A stretch of 64,000 nucleotides of DNA from Lysobacteraceae bacterium (lineage in GTDB: Bacteria > Pseudomonadota > Gammaproteobacteria > Xanthomonadales > Rhodanobacteraceae), in NCBI GenBank assembly GCA_021372495.1, contig JAJFUF010000025.1, positions 1 through 64,000 on the forward strand, in the 5' to 3' direction. The stretch's first letter is position 1. Every line of letters begins with the position of its first letter. The notes under the pieces are model-generated. The model did no database searches, was not told the DNA's origin, and was given only the letters and a program-made list of their open reading frames with translations. This document shows positions 19,466 through 29,753 of the stretch, piece by piece. A program made the position numbers and the translations under genes.

Positions 19466-20295
19466 GGCCGATCCTGTCCATCGCCGGCAAGGAATTCCGC
19501 GACGACTTCCGCGGCCGCTGGACGCTGGCGATCACCGGCCTGTTCGCCGTGCTGGCGCTCGGCATCGCCTACTTTGGCGCCGCCGCCGCCGGCCGCCTCG
19601 GCTTCGTCTCCTTCAACGCCACGCTCGCGAGCCTGACCACGCTGGCCGCGTTCGTGATCCCGCTGATCGGCCTGCTGATCGCCTACGACACGATCGTCGG
19701 CGAGCGCGAGAGCGGCACCCTGGCGCTGCTGCTGTCCTATCCGTTGTCGCGCGCCGAGCTGATCGCCGGCAAGTTCCTCGGTCACAGCGGCGTGCTGGCG
19801 GTCGCCACCGCGCTCGGCTTCGGCGCGGCGGTGGTGCTGATCCAGTTGATGACGCCGGAGGCGCGCACCTGGTCGGCATGGCGGCACCTCGGCGTGTTCG
19901 TCGGCAGCGCCTCGCTGCTGGGCGCGAGCTTCGCCGGCATGGCCTGCCTGATCAGCGCGCTGGCGCGCGAGAAGGCGCGCGCCGCCGGGCTGGCGCTGCT
20001 CGCCTGGTTCGTGCTGGTGATGCTGTTCGACCTGGTGCTTCTGGCCCTGCTGGTGTTCAGCGGCGGCAACGCGATGGAGCGCGCGCTCTATCCCTACCTG
20101 CTGCTGGCCAACCCGATCGACGTGTTCCGCCTGGTCAACCTGGTGGCGCTGGGCGCGGGTGCCGGCAACGACGTGTTCATGTCGATGACCGCGGCGCACG
20201 CGTATCCGCCGGCGCTGCTGGTCGCCGCCATGCTCGCCTGGGGCTTCGGCCCGTTCCTGCTGGCGCTGCTGGCGTTCCGCCGGCAGGAGCTGTGA
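19462..20295 (+). CDS. nosY: NosY, ABC transporter permease
   Basis: Inner-membrane permease partner of NosF. 277 residues with about six transmembrane helices and the family's N-terminal IAGKEFRDDFR segment, followed by an ERESGTL loop, the usual ATPase contact in ABC-2 permeases. The GTG start overlaps the nosF stop. The ATG of nosL follows two bases after the stop, so the two are probably coupled. Confidence 0.92.
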
Positions 20296-20297
20296 GC

Positions 20298-20915
20298 ATG
20301 GCCGCGATGCGTGCGCAATGGCTGTGGCTGCTGGCGGCGGCGGCTCTCGCCGGCTGCGGCACCGGCACCACGCAGGACGCGCGGCCGCCGGTGGCGATCG
20401 GCGCGGACGACGCCTGCGCGGTCTGCGGCATGGACATCGCCGGCAGCCCGGGACCGCGCGCCGAGGCCTACGTGGGCGACGCCGCGCAGCCGCTGAAATT
20501 CGAATCGACGCGGGACTTCTTCGCCTACGTGCTGCAGGACGACGTGGCGGGCCAGCTCGGCGCCGTCTACGTGCAGGACGCGGCACGTATCGACTGGGCG
20601 CATCCCGATGGCGCCGCTGCCGGTTTCACCGACGCGCGCGCGGCGTACTACGTCGCCTGGCAGCCGTTGCACGGCGGCATGGGGCCGACGCTGGCGTCGT
20701 TCGCGCGCCGCGCCGACGCCGAGGCGTTCGTCGCCGCGCGCGGCGGCGAAGTGCTGCGCTACGGCGACGTCACGCCGACGCTGGTCTCGCAACTGGATTA
20801 CGCCTGCCCCGCGCCGGGGTCGCCGTCCGCGCGCCTGGCGCGCGCCTGCCGGCCTGCGCCGCCGGGCGCTGTCGCGGGGGCGGATCAGCAGCAGCGCCCG
20901 CCGCCGCCGCGGTAG
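20298..20915 (+). CDS. nosL: NosL, copper-chaperone lipoprotein
   Basis: Outer-membrane or periplasmic lipoprotein that binds Cu(I) and hands it to apo-NosZ. 205 residues. Lipobox LAGC with lipidated C20, then the CAVCGM motif at 40-45 (C40, C43, M45) shared by NosL proteins, and MGP/aromatic segments of the MerB-like fold. The last 40 or so residues form a Pro/Gln-rich tail that is poorly conserved in the family and whose coding end overlaps, by 31 bases, the 3' end of the opposite-strand gene at 20885-21106. Last gene of the operon; no clear terminator follows. Confidence 0.9.
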   Translation: MAAMRAQWLWLLAAAALAGCGTGTTQDARPPVAIGADDACAVCGMDIAGSPGPRAEAYVGDAAQPLKFESTRDFFAYVLQDDVAGQLGAVYVQDAARIDWAHPDGAAAGFTDARAAYYVAWQPLHGGMGPTLASFARRADAEAFVAARGGEVLRYGDVTPTLVSQLDYACPAPGSPSARLARACRPAPPGAVAGADQQQRPPPPR

Positions 20916-21106
20916 CGCGCCTCGAGGCGCTCGGCGAAGAACGCCTCGTAGCTCATCACTGCCCGCTCCGGATGGGCGCGGCGCATGTGCTCGACGTAGG
21001 TGTCGTAGTCGGGCACGCCGACGATCAGGCGGCCCGTCTGCACGGCGCGGCGCCACGCTTCGCGCAGGTGTCGCCGCAGCAGGGTTCTGGCAGAGTCGAG
21101 ATTCAT
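20885..21106 (-). CDS. YbdD/YjiX family small protein, partner of CstA
   Basis: 73-residue cytoplasmic protein of the YbdD family (DUF466). The core VGVPDYDTYVEHM, then RAHPERAVMSYEAFFAERLEARY-type sequence and the terminal RCC, are all diagnostic. In Escherichia coli such genes follow the peptide/pyruvate transporters cstA (ybdD) and btsT (yjiX), as here, where it lies 55 bases downstream of cstA on the same strand. Its role with the transporter is not established. Its 3' end overlaps nosL convergently. Confidence 0.88.
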   Translation of the reverse strand: MNLDSARTLLRRHLREAWRRAVQTGRLIVGVPDYDTYVEHMRRAHPERAVMSYEAFFAERLEARYRGGGGRCC

Positions 21107-21126
21107 GATTCGCCGCCCCGTGTACC

Positions 21127-21154
21127 GGCGCCGGAGGCGTCCGCCTCCGGCGCC
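21127..21154 (-). terminator. GC hairpin between cstA and the YbdD-type gene
   Basis: A 13-base perfect inverted repeat (arms around GCCGGAGGCG / CGCCTCCGGC) separated by only two bases lies just after the cstA stop and before the next gene. There is no T-run on the minus strand. It could reduce read-through or protect the cstA 3' end, so that the small gene is made at a lower level. Confidence 0.35.
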
Positions 21155-21161
21155 CGGCAGG

Positions 21162-23225
21162 TCACGACTGCACCGTGGCCATCGCCACGTAGGGTTCCTC
21201 GTGCGCGGTCGGCTGCGCGGTGCGCCGCGCGGCGAGGATGGTACGCACGCCGAACACGGCGGTGGCCGCGACCAGCAGCATGAACAGCGCGGTCAGGGTC
21301 GCGTCGACGTAGTTGTTGGTGATGATGCGCTGCATCTCCTCCAGCGACTTGGCCGGCGCCAGCACCTTGCCCTCGGCGATCGCGGCGGCGAACTTGCGCG
21401 CGTTGGCGAGGAAGCTGATCTTGGCGTCGTCGTGGAACAGCTTCTGCCAGCCGGCGGTGAGCGTGCACACGACCAGCCACAGCGCCGGGACCGCGGGCAC
21501 CCACAGGTAGCGCTCGCGCTTGAGCTTGACCACGATCACGCAGCACAGCGTCAACGCGATCGCCGCCAGCATCTGGTTGGCGATGCCGAACAGCGGCCAC
21601 AGCGTGTTGATGCCGCCGAACGGGTCGACCACGCCCTGGTAGAGGAAGTAGCCCCATGCCGCCACGCACACCACGGTGGCGATCAGGTTGGCGCTCCACG
21701 ATTCGGTCTTCTTCAGCGGCGGATACGCCAGCCCGGCCAGCTCCTGGATCATGAAGCGGCCGACGCGGGTGCCGGCATCCACGGTGGTGAGGATGAACAG
21801 CGCCTCGAACAGGATCGCGTAGTGGTACCAGAACGCCATCATGCCCTCGCCGGGCAGGATGCCGTGCAGCAGTTGCGCCATGCCGACCGCCAGCGTCGGC
21901 GCGCCGCCGGCGCGGTGCAGGATGGTGGTCTCGCCGATGTCGTGCGCGGTTTGCATCAGCATGTCCGGCGTGACCACGAAGCCCCACTGGCTGATCGTCG
22001 CCGCCGCTTCCTGCACGGTGCCGCCGATCGCCGCCGCCGGCGAGTTCATGGCGAAATACACGCCCGGCTGCAGGATGCCGGCGGCAACCAGCGCCATGAT
22101 GGCGACGAACGCCTCCATCAGCATGCCGCCGTAGCCGATCATGCGCGCCTCGCGCTCGTTGGCGAGCATCTTCGGCGTGGTGCCGGAGGAGATCAGCGAA
22201 TGCCAGCCGGACACCGCGCCGCAGGCGATGGTGATGAACAGGAACGGGAACAGGTTGCCGGCGAACACCGGGCCGCTGCCGTCGATGAACCTGGTGATCG
22301 CCGGCATCTGCAGCATCGGCGCGGCCAGGAAGATCGCCGCGGCCAGCAGCAGGATGGTGCCGATCTTGAGGAAGGTGCTGAGGTAGTCGCGCGGCGCCAG
22401 CAGGAACCACACCGGCAGCACCGAGGCGCAGAAGCCGTAGGCGATCAGCATCCACGCCAGCGACTTGCCGTCGTAGTCGAACAGCGGCGCCCACGACGGG
22501 TCGACCGCGACCTTGCCGCCGATCCACACCGACAGCATCAGCAGCACGAAGCCGATCAGCGACACTTCCAGCACCTTGCCGGGGCGGACCCAGCGCAGGT
22601 AGCTGCCCATCAGCAGCGCGATCGGGATGGTCATCGCCACCGTGAACGTGCCCCACGGGCTGTGCGTCAGCGCCTTGACCACCACCAGCGCCAGCACCGC
22701 CAGGATGATCATCATGATCGTCAGCACGCCGATCATCGCCACCACGCCGGCGGCCGAGCCCATCTCCATGCGCACCATGTCGCCCAGCGACTTGCCGTCG
22801 CGGCGGATCGACAGGCCGAGGATCATGAAGTCCTGCACCGCGCCGGCGAACACCACGCCGACCAGGATCCACAGCGTGCCGGGCAGGTAGCCCATCTGCG
22901 CCGCCAGCACCGGGCCGACCAGCGGGCCGGCGCCGGCGATCGCGGCGAAGTGGTGGCCGTACAGCACCCACTTGTCGGTGGGCACGTAGTCGAGGCCGTC
23001 GTTGCGCAGGTGCGCAGGCGTGGCGCGGGTGGTGTCGAGCTGCAGCACGCGCTCGGCGATGAAGCGGCTGTAGAAGCGGTAGCCGATCACGAAGGTCGCG
23101 ATCGACGCGGCCACCAGCCAGGTGGCGTTGATGGTTTCGCCGCGGTGCAGCGCGACGGTGCCGAGGCAGAATGCCCCGAAGATTGCGAATGCGGCCCAGC
23201 CGAACTTGCTGACGACGCTGCCCAT
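21162..23225 (-). CDS. cstA: Carbon starvation protein A (CstA) family transporter
   Basis: Large inner-membrane transporter of the CstA/BtsT family, linked to uptake of peptides or pyruvate during carbon shortage. 687 residues with about 16-18 hydrophobic helices. Recognisable segments are the N-terminal DYVPTDKWVLYGHHFAAIAG stretch, the GPLVGPVLAAQMGYLPG region and the WHSLISSGTTPK loop. The start is the ATG with GGAGG upstream (MGSVVSKFGW). Cleaner peptide-uptake logic comes from the nearby S9/POT block. CRP or stringent control is known in enterics; no site is obvious here. Confidence 0.92.
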   Translation of the reverse strand: MGSVVSKFGWAAFAIFGAFCLGTVALHRGETINATWLVAASIATFVIGYRFYSRFIAERVLQLDTTRATPAHLRNDGLDYVPTDKWVLYGHHFAAIAGAGPLVGPVLAAQMGYLPGTLWILVGVVFAGAVQDFMILGLSIRRDGKSLGDMVRMEMGSAAGVVAMIGVLTIMMIILAVLALVVVKALTHSPWGTFTVAMTIPIALLMGSYLRWVRPGKVLEVSLIGFVLLMLSVWIGGKVAVDPSWAPLFDYDGKSLAWMLIAYGFCASVLPVWFLLAPRDYLSTFLKIGTILLLAAAIFLAAPMLQMPAITRFIDGSGPVFAGNLFPFLFITIACGAVSGWHSLISSGTTPKMLANEREARMIGYGGMLMEAFVAIMALVAAGILQPGVYFAMNSPAAAIGGTVQEAAATISQWGFVVTPDMLMQTAHDIGETTILHRAGGAPTLAVGMAQLLHGILPGEGMMAFWYHYAILFEALFILTTVDAGTRVGRFMIQELAGLAYPPLKKTESWSANLIATVVCVAAWGYFLYQGVVDPFGGINTLWPLFGIANQMLAAIALTLCCVIVVKLKRERYLWVPAVPALWLVVCTLTAGWQKLFHDDAKISFLANARKFAAAIAEGKVLAPAKSLEEMQRIITNNYVDATLTALFMLLVAATAVFGVRTILAARRTAQPTAHEEPYVAMATVQS

Positions 23226-23401
23226 GACCGTCCTCCCCGGATCGACCGCGGAAGATTCCGCCCGCGGAGCGCGGGGGTCAATGCCGGAGGGCATAGCCAT
23301 TGGTCGAATCGGGCCGGCCCCGGGCGGGCGCCCCGCGCCGCCGGTGCGGCGCGCTTGTGGCATCATACGCCGTCCTTTTGCCCCGTCCTGCCGGCACCGC
23401 C

Positions 23402-24886
23402 ATGCTGATTTTCGAGCTTTCGCAGCCAGGCCGCACCGCGGCCGCCCAGCTTCCCGCCGATACCGCCGTCCCCGCCGATCTTCCCGAACAGTTCCGCCGC
23501 AAGAGCGCGCTGGGCCTGCCCGAGGTGTCCGAGCTGCAGGCGCTGCGCCATTACACCAACCTGTCGCGGAAGAACTTCTCGATCGACACGAACTTCTATC
23601 CGCTCGGTTCGTGCACGATGAAATACAACCCGCGCGCCTGCAATTCGCTGGCGATGCTGGACGGCTTCCTGGCGCGCCATCCGTACGCGCCGGAATCGCT
23701 GAGCCAGGGTTTCCTGTCGTGCATGCACGAGCTGCAGGACATGCTGGCCGACGTCACCGGCATGAAGGGCGGCGTGTCGCTGGCGCCGCTGGCCGGCGCG
23801 CAGGGCGAGCTGGCCGGCGTGGCGATGATCATGGCCTACCACCGCCATCGCGGCGACACGGCGCGCACCGAGATCATCGTGCCCGACGCCGCGCACGGCA
23901 CCAATCCGGCCACCGCCTCGATGTGCGGCTGCACGGTGCGCGAGGTGCCGACGCTGGACGACGGCGACATCGACCTCGAGGCGCTGAAGAAGGCGCTGGG
24001 GCCGAAGACCGCCGGCATCATGCTGACCAACCCCTCGACGATCGGCGTGTTCGAGCGCCACATCAAGGAGATCGCCGGCCTGGTGCACGCCGCCGGCGGC
24101 CTGCTGTATTACGACGGCGCCAACCTCAACGCCATCCTCGGCAAGGTGCGGCCCGGCGACATGGGCTTCGACGCCATCCACATGAACCTGCACAAGACCT
24201 TCTCGACGCCGCACGGCGGCGGCGGTCCGGGTGCGGGCGCGGTGGGCGTGTCCGAGCGCCTGAAGCCGTTCCTGCCGATTCCGATGGTGGAGAAGCGCGA
24301 GAACGGCAGCTATGGCTGGGTGCGCCGCAAGGACCGCCCGCTGTCGATCGGCCGCCTGACCAGCTTCGCCGGCAACGCCGGCGTGCTGCTGCGCGCCTAC
24401 GTCTACGCGCGCATGCTCGGGCGCGAAGGCATGGTGCGCGTGGCCGAGTACGCCACCTTGAACGCCAACTACATGGCCAAGCGCATGGCGGAGAAGGGCT
24501 TCACCCTGGCCTATCCGAAGCGCCGCGCCAGCCACGAGTTCATCGTCACCGTGGCGCCGCAGAAGAAGCAGAGCGGCGTCACCGCGCTCGACTTCTCCAA
24601 GGCGCTGCTGGACCACGGCATCCACGCACCGACCAACTACTTCCCGCTGCTGGTGCCGGAGTGCCTGCTGATCGAGCCGACCGAGACCGAGAGCAAGGAA
24701 ACGCTGGACGCGTTCGTCGAGGTGATGGCCGGGCTGCTCGCGCTGTCCGCCAGCGACCCGCAGGCGATGAAGGACGCGCCGCGCACCACGCCGGTGCGCC
24801 GGCTCGACGACGTCAAGGCGGCGCGGGAACTCGACGTCGCCTGGCGCGAGCCCGCGGCGGCGGGCGACGCCGTGCGCGCGGCCTGA
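23402..24886 (+). CDS. gcvPB: Glycine dehydrogenase (decarboxylating) subunit 2
   Basis: PLP-containing half of the split P-protein of the glycine cleavage system, which decarboxylates glycine and passes the aminomethyl group to the H-protein lipoate. 494 residues. The PLP lysine is K265 in [24 protein letters not shown] and DAAHGTNPA are typical of the subunit. The other half (gcvPA), gcvH and gcvT are not in the window. No glycine riboswitch fold is evident in the 176 bases upstream. The following dgkA begins 26 bases after the stop. Confidence 0.95.
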   Translation: MLIFELSQPGRTAAAQLPADTAVPADLPEQFRRKSALGLPEVSELQALRHYTNLSRKNFSIDTNFYPLGSCTMKYNPRACNSLAMLDGFLARHPYAPESLSQGFLSCMHELQDMLADVTGMKGGVSLAPLAGAQGELAGVAMIMAYHRHRGDTARTEIIVPDAAHGTNPATASMCGCTVREVPTLDDGDIDLEALKKALGPKTAGIMLTNPSTIGVFERHIKEIAGLVHAAGGLLYYDGANLNAILGKVRPGDMGFDAIHMNLHKTFSTPHGGGGPGAGAVGVSERLKPFLPIPMVEKRENGSYGWVRRKDRPLSIGRLTSFAGNAGVLLRAYVYARMLGREGMVRVAEYATLNANYMAKRMAEKGFTLAYPKRRASHEFIVTVAPQKKQSGVTALDFSKALLDHGIHAPTNYFPLLVPECLLIEPTETESKETLDAFVEVMAGLLALSASDPQAMKDAPRTTPVRRLDDVKAARELDVAWREPAAAGDAVRAA

Positions 24887-24911
24887 GCGCGCACGGGGCG
24901 AGGGGGCGCCC

Positions 24912-25286
24912 ATGGCCAGCATCGAGCCGCGCGGCCCGCGCCAGATCTGGAACGCGTTCATCTGGTCGCTGAAAGGACTGCGCGCGGCGTGGCGCTACGA
25001 GGCGTCGTTCCGCTTCGAGCTGTACCTGTGCGTCGTGCTGATGCCGCTCGGGCTGTGGCTGGGCCATGGTCCGATCGAGAAGGTCCTGCTGGTGCTGACG
25101 CCGACGCTGGTGCTGTCCGCGGAGCTGCTCAACTCCGCGGTCGAGGCCGTGGTCGACAAGGTCAGCCCGGAGTTCCACGAACTGGCCGGACGCGCCAAGG
25201 ACATGGGTTCGGCGGCGGTGTTCCTGCTGATGCTGCTGGTGCTGCTGACCTGGGGCCTGATCCTCGGCGGACGCCTGCTCGCGTAA
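24912..25286 (+). CDS. dgkA: Diacylglycerol kinase, prokaryotic type
   Basis: Small trimeric inner-membrane kinase that phosphorylates diacylglycerol to phosphatidate, recycling the lipid left by membrane-derived glucan or LPS modification. 124 residues with three transmembrane helices. The signature ELLNSAVEAVVDKVS carries the catalytic Glu and metal-binding residues, and the E-rich N-terminal helix is also present. GAGGGGG precedes the ATG. A neighbour of gcvPB without obvious functional link. Confidence 0.94.
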   Translation: MASIEPRGPRQIWNAFIWSLKGLRAAWRYEASFRFELYLCVVLMPLGLWLGHGPIEKVLLVLTPTLVLSAELLNSAVEAVVDKVSPEFHELAGRAKDMGSAAVFLLMLLVLLTWGLILGGRLLA

Positions 25287-25297
25287 GACGGCTGTGG

Positions 25298-25347
25298 GGT
25301 GGGCCCTGGCCCACCGTCGCAACTTCGTCAACCGAACGGTGGGCCAG
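25298..25347. repeat. Palindromic repeats of the GGTGGGCC/GGCCCACC type
   Basis: GGTGGGCC-ct-GGCCCACC at 25298-25315 is followed by a second half-copy; CTGGCCCACCG (25306-25316) is perfectly complementary to CGGTGGGCCAG (25337-25347), allowing an alternative larger hairpin. Same family as 2416-2482. Located between dgkA and lemA. Confidence 0.6.
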
Positions 25348-25414
25348 GCCGACGGCGCTTGTGGCGGGCCCGCGCGCGTGCTGCAATCGGCGCGCCGACA
25401 CGAGAGGGTCCGCC

Positions 25415-26032
25415 ATGCGCATCGCACGTCCGCTGCTGCTCGTCGTCCTCGTCGCGCTGCTGTCCGGCTGCGGCTACAACGCCATCCAGCGCGCCGACGA
25501 GCAGGTCAAGGCCGCCTGGTCCGAGGTGCTGAACCAGTACCAGCGCCGCGCCGACCTGGTACCCAACCTGGTCGCCACCGTCAAGGGCTATGCCAGCCAC
25601 GAGGAGCGCGTGCTGACCGAGGTCACCAACGCGCGCGCCAAGGTCGGCAGCATCCAGATGACGCCCGAGCTGGCCAATGACCCGAGGGCGCTGGCCGCGT
25701 TCCAGCAGGCGCAGGGCGAGCTGTCCAGCGCGCTGACGCGGCTGATGGCGGTCAGCGAGAACTATCCCAACCTCAAGGCCGACGGCCTGTTCCAGAACCT
25801 GCAGGCGCAACTCGAGGGCACCGAGAACCGCATCGCCGTGGCGCGCAACCGCTACGTCAAGGCGGTGCAGGACTACAACGCGCTGATCCGCCAGTTCCCG
25901 ACGGTGATCACCGCCAAGGTGTTCGGCTACCAGGTCAAGCCGAACTTCACGGTGGAGAACGAGAAGGCGATCTCGACCGCGCCGACCGTCGATTTCTCGC
26001 AGCCGCAGCCGGCGCCAGCGCGGTCGCGCTGA
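25415..26032 (+). CDS. LemA family lipoprotein
   Basis: LemA proteins are membrane-anchored helical-bundle proteins of unclear role. 205 residues: signal with lipobox LLSGC (lipidated C19), then long amphipathic helices with the family core QRRADLVPNLVATVKGYASHE and the FPTVITAKVFGYQ segment near the end. It precedes two TPM-domain genes in a tight run (7 bases, then a one-base overlap), the usual lemA-TPM pairing in proteobacteria, which suggests a shared envelope function. Confidence 0.92.
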   Translation: MRIARPLLLVVLVALLSGCGYNAIQRADEQVKAAWSEVLNQYQRRADLVPNLVATVKGYASHEERVLTEVTNARAKVGSIQMTPELANDPRALAAFQQAQGELSSALTRLMAVSENYPNLKADGLFQNLQAQLEGTENRIAVARNRYVKAVQDYNALIRQFPTVITAKVFGYQVKPNFTVENEKAISTAPTVDFSQPQPAPARSR

Positions 26033-26039
26033 ACTTCCG

Positions 26040-26933
26040 ATGCGCGCGCTCGTGCGCTCGTTGCTTGCCTTCGGCGCGGCCGTACTGCTGGCGGCGGCGG
26101 GCAACGCGTTCGCGCAGGAGGAGCCGGCGATCCCGCCGCTGCATGCGCGCGTCACCGACACCACCGGCACGCTGACCGCGCAGCAGGCGCAGGAGCTGGA
26201 GCAGCGCCTCGCCGCGCTGGAGCAGCGCAAAGGCGCGCAGCTCGCCGTGCTGATCGTGCCGACGACGCAGCCGGACACGATCGAGGATTACGCCGTCCGC
26301 GTGTTCGACCAGTGGAAGCTGGGGCGCAAGAACGTCGACGACGGCGTGCTGCTGATCGTCGCCAAGGACGACCGTCGCGTGCGCATCGAAGTGGCGTACG
26401 GCCTGGAAGGCGCGATTCCCGACGCCGCCGCCAGCCGCATCATCCGCGAGTACATCACGCCGCGTTTCCGCCAGGGCGACTACTACGGCGGCATCGGCGA
26501 CGCGGTCAACGTGCTCACCCAGTTGATCGACGGCGAGCCGCTGCCGCCGCCGCTGGAGGAGCGCGAACCCGCGCAGCCCGGCGCCAGCTGGCTGCCGCTG
26601 CTGTTCTTCGCGTTCGTGCTGGCGACGATCCTGCGCGCGCCGTTCCGGCGCCTGCGCGCGCCGGGACGAGCGCTCGGCACCGGCCTGCTGAACGCCGCGG
26701 CCAGCCTGTTCTTCAGCGGCGGGCGCTGGGGCTTCGCGTTGGCCGGCCTCGCGATCGGCCTGCTGGTCGGCCTGCTGCCGGTCACCGGCGGCGGCATGTT
26801 CGCGCGCCGCGGCGGCTGGGGCGGCGGCTGGCCGGGCGGTTTTGGCGGCGGCGGCCGCGGCGGTTTCGGCGGTGGCGGATTTTCCGGCGGCGGCGGCATG
26901 ACCGGCGGCGGCGGCGCGTCGGGGAGCTGGTGA
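26040..26933 (+). CDS. TPM-domain (YgcG-type) exported membrane protein
   Basis: TPM_phosphatase-domain protein with a signal peptide (about 1-25, ending AFAQ). The TPM domain spans about 30-170 (VTDTTGTLTAQQ ... LIVPTTQ ... VRIEVAYGLEG), two transmembrane segments follow (near 182-200 and 230-248), and the C-terminus is extremely Gly-rich with Trp/Phe (GGWGGGWPGGFGGG). 297 residues. The Gly-rich tail is common in this family. Phosphatase activity has been shown for a plant homologue only, so the function is unassigned. Part of the lemA cluster. Confidence 0.85.
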   Translation: MRALVRSLLAFGAAVLLAAAGNAFAQEEPAIPPLHARVTDTTGTLTAQQAQELEQRLAALEQRKGAQLAVLIVPTTQPDTIEDYAVRVFDQWKLGRKNVDDGVLLIVAKDDRRVRIEVAYGLEGAIPDAAASRIIREYITPRFRQGDYYGGIGDAVNVLTQLIDGEPLPPPLEEREPAQPGASWLPLLFFAFVLATILRAPFRRLRAPGRALGTGLLNAAASLFFSGGRWGFALAGLAIGLLVGLLPVTGGGMFARRGGWGGGWPGGFGGGGRGGFGGGGFSGGGGMTGGGGASGSW

Positions 26934-27424
26934 TGCGCACGCGCCTGCTGCGGCATCTGTTCGCGATGCCGGCGCGGCGGCGCTTCCCGGCCGCGGCGAT
27001 GGACGCGATCCAGGCCGCGATCGCCGCCGGCGAAGCGCGCCACGGCGGCGAGGTGTGCTTCGCGCTGGAGGCGCGGCTGACCCTGGCGGAGCTGATCGCA
27101 CAACGCACGCCGCGCCAGCGCGCCGAGCAGGCGTTCGCCCACCTGCGCGTGTGGGACACCGCGCAGCGCACCGGCGTGCTGCTGTACCTGCTGCTGGCCG
27201 ATCACGCGATCGAGATCGTCGCCGACCGCGAGGTGGCACGGCACGTGCCGGCGGTCGCCTGGGAAGCGGTCTGCGCGGCGATGCGCGAGCGCTTCGCCGC
27301 CGACGACTGGGTCGGCGGCGCGCAGGCCGGCATCGCCGCCACCCACGACCTGCTGGCCGCGCACCTGCCGCCGCGCGCTGCGGGCGCGGCCGACGAACTG
27401 CCCGACCGGCCGGTGGTGCTGTAG
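26933..27424 (+). CDS. TPM-domain protein, second copy without signal or tail
   Basis: 163 residues with a TPM domain over most of the length (HGGEVCFALEA ... VLLYLLLADHAIEIVADR). There is no signal peptide and no Gly-rich tail, so it is probably cytoplasmic or peripheral. The ATG shares one base with the stop of the previous TPM gene, which suggests coupling. The pair lemA - secreted TPM - short TPM is a recurrent gene order. Function unknown. Confidence 0.8.
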   Translation: MRTRLLRHLFAMPARRRFPAAAMDAIQAAIAAGEARHGGEVCFALEARLTLAELIAQRTPRQRAEQAFAHLRVWDTAQRTGVLLYLLLADHAIEIVADREVARHVPAVAWEAVCAAMRERFAADDWVGGAQAGIAATHDLLAAHLPPRAAGAADELPDRPVVL

Positions 27425-27511
27425 GGCGGAGTCGCCGCGCGGCGGCGCTTCCGCCACGGCGGGTCACCGCGACTGGTGCGTGGCGGAAGCCGCTGCGCGG
27501 ATTCCGCCCTA
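27422..27511. repeat. Inverted pair of GGCGGAAGC-type extragenic repeats
   Basis: Two copies face each other: TAGGGCGGA...CGCTTCCGCCA from 27422 and TGGCGGAAGCC...TCCGCCCTA ending at 27511, giving a long imperfect hairpin. The first base group includes the stop codon of the TPM gene. It lies between convergent genes, where it may serve as a shared transcript end. This 'TAGGGCGGAnn' element is a type common in Xanthomonadales and other proteobacteria. Confidence 0.6.
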
Positions 27512-27528
27512 CGAGGCTTGGGGTCCGG

Positions 27529-29595
<2,067 letters not shown>

Positions 29596-29705
29596 GCGGC
29601 GAGCCTAGCGCAACGCCGGCGGTTCGGGGCCGGACTCCCTGCGCAGGAAATTCCACCGGCACTGCGGCGCGCGGCTGCGCCCGCCCTGCTGCTTTGCGGA
29701 AACGC

Positions 29706-29740
29706 AAAAAAGCAGCGCCCGGCGCGGGGCCGGGCGCTGC
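29706..29740 (-). terminator. Rho-independent terminator of the third S9 gene
   Basis: On the minus strand, a 12-base perfect stem (GCAGCGCCCGGC and complement) with a five-base loop is followed by TTTTTT. It begins 14 bases after the stop of the S9 gene at 29754. Textbook intrinsic terminator. Confidence 0.9.
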
Positions 29741-29753
29741 GTGACGGCGAGGC

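Noticed and set aside
23226..23401. A glycine riboswitch ahead of gcvPB
   Set aside because: I could not find the paired aptamer cores in the 176 bases available; the region is GC-rich without the conserved loops.
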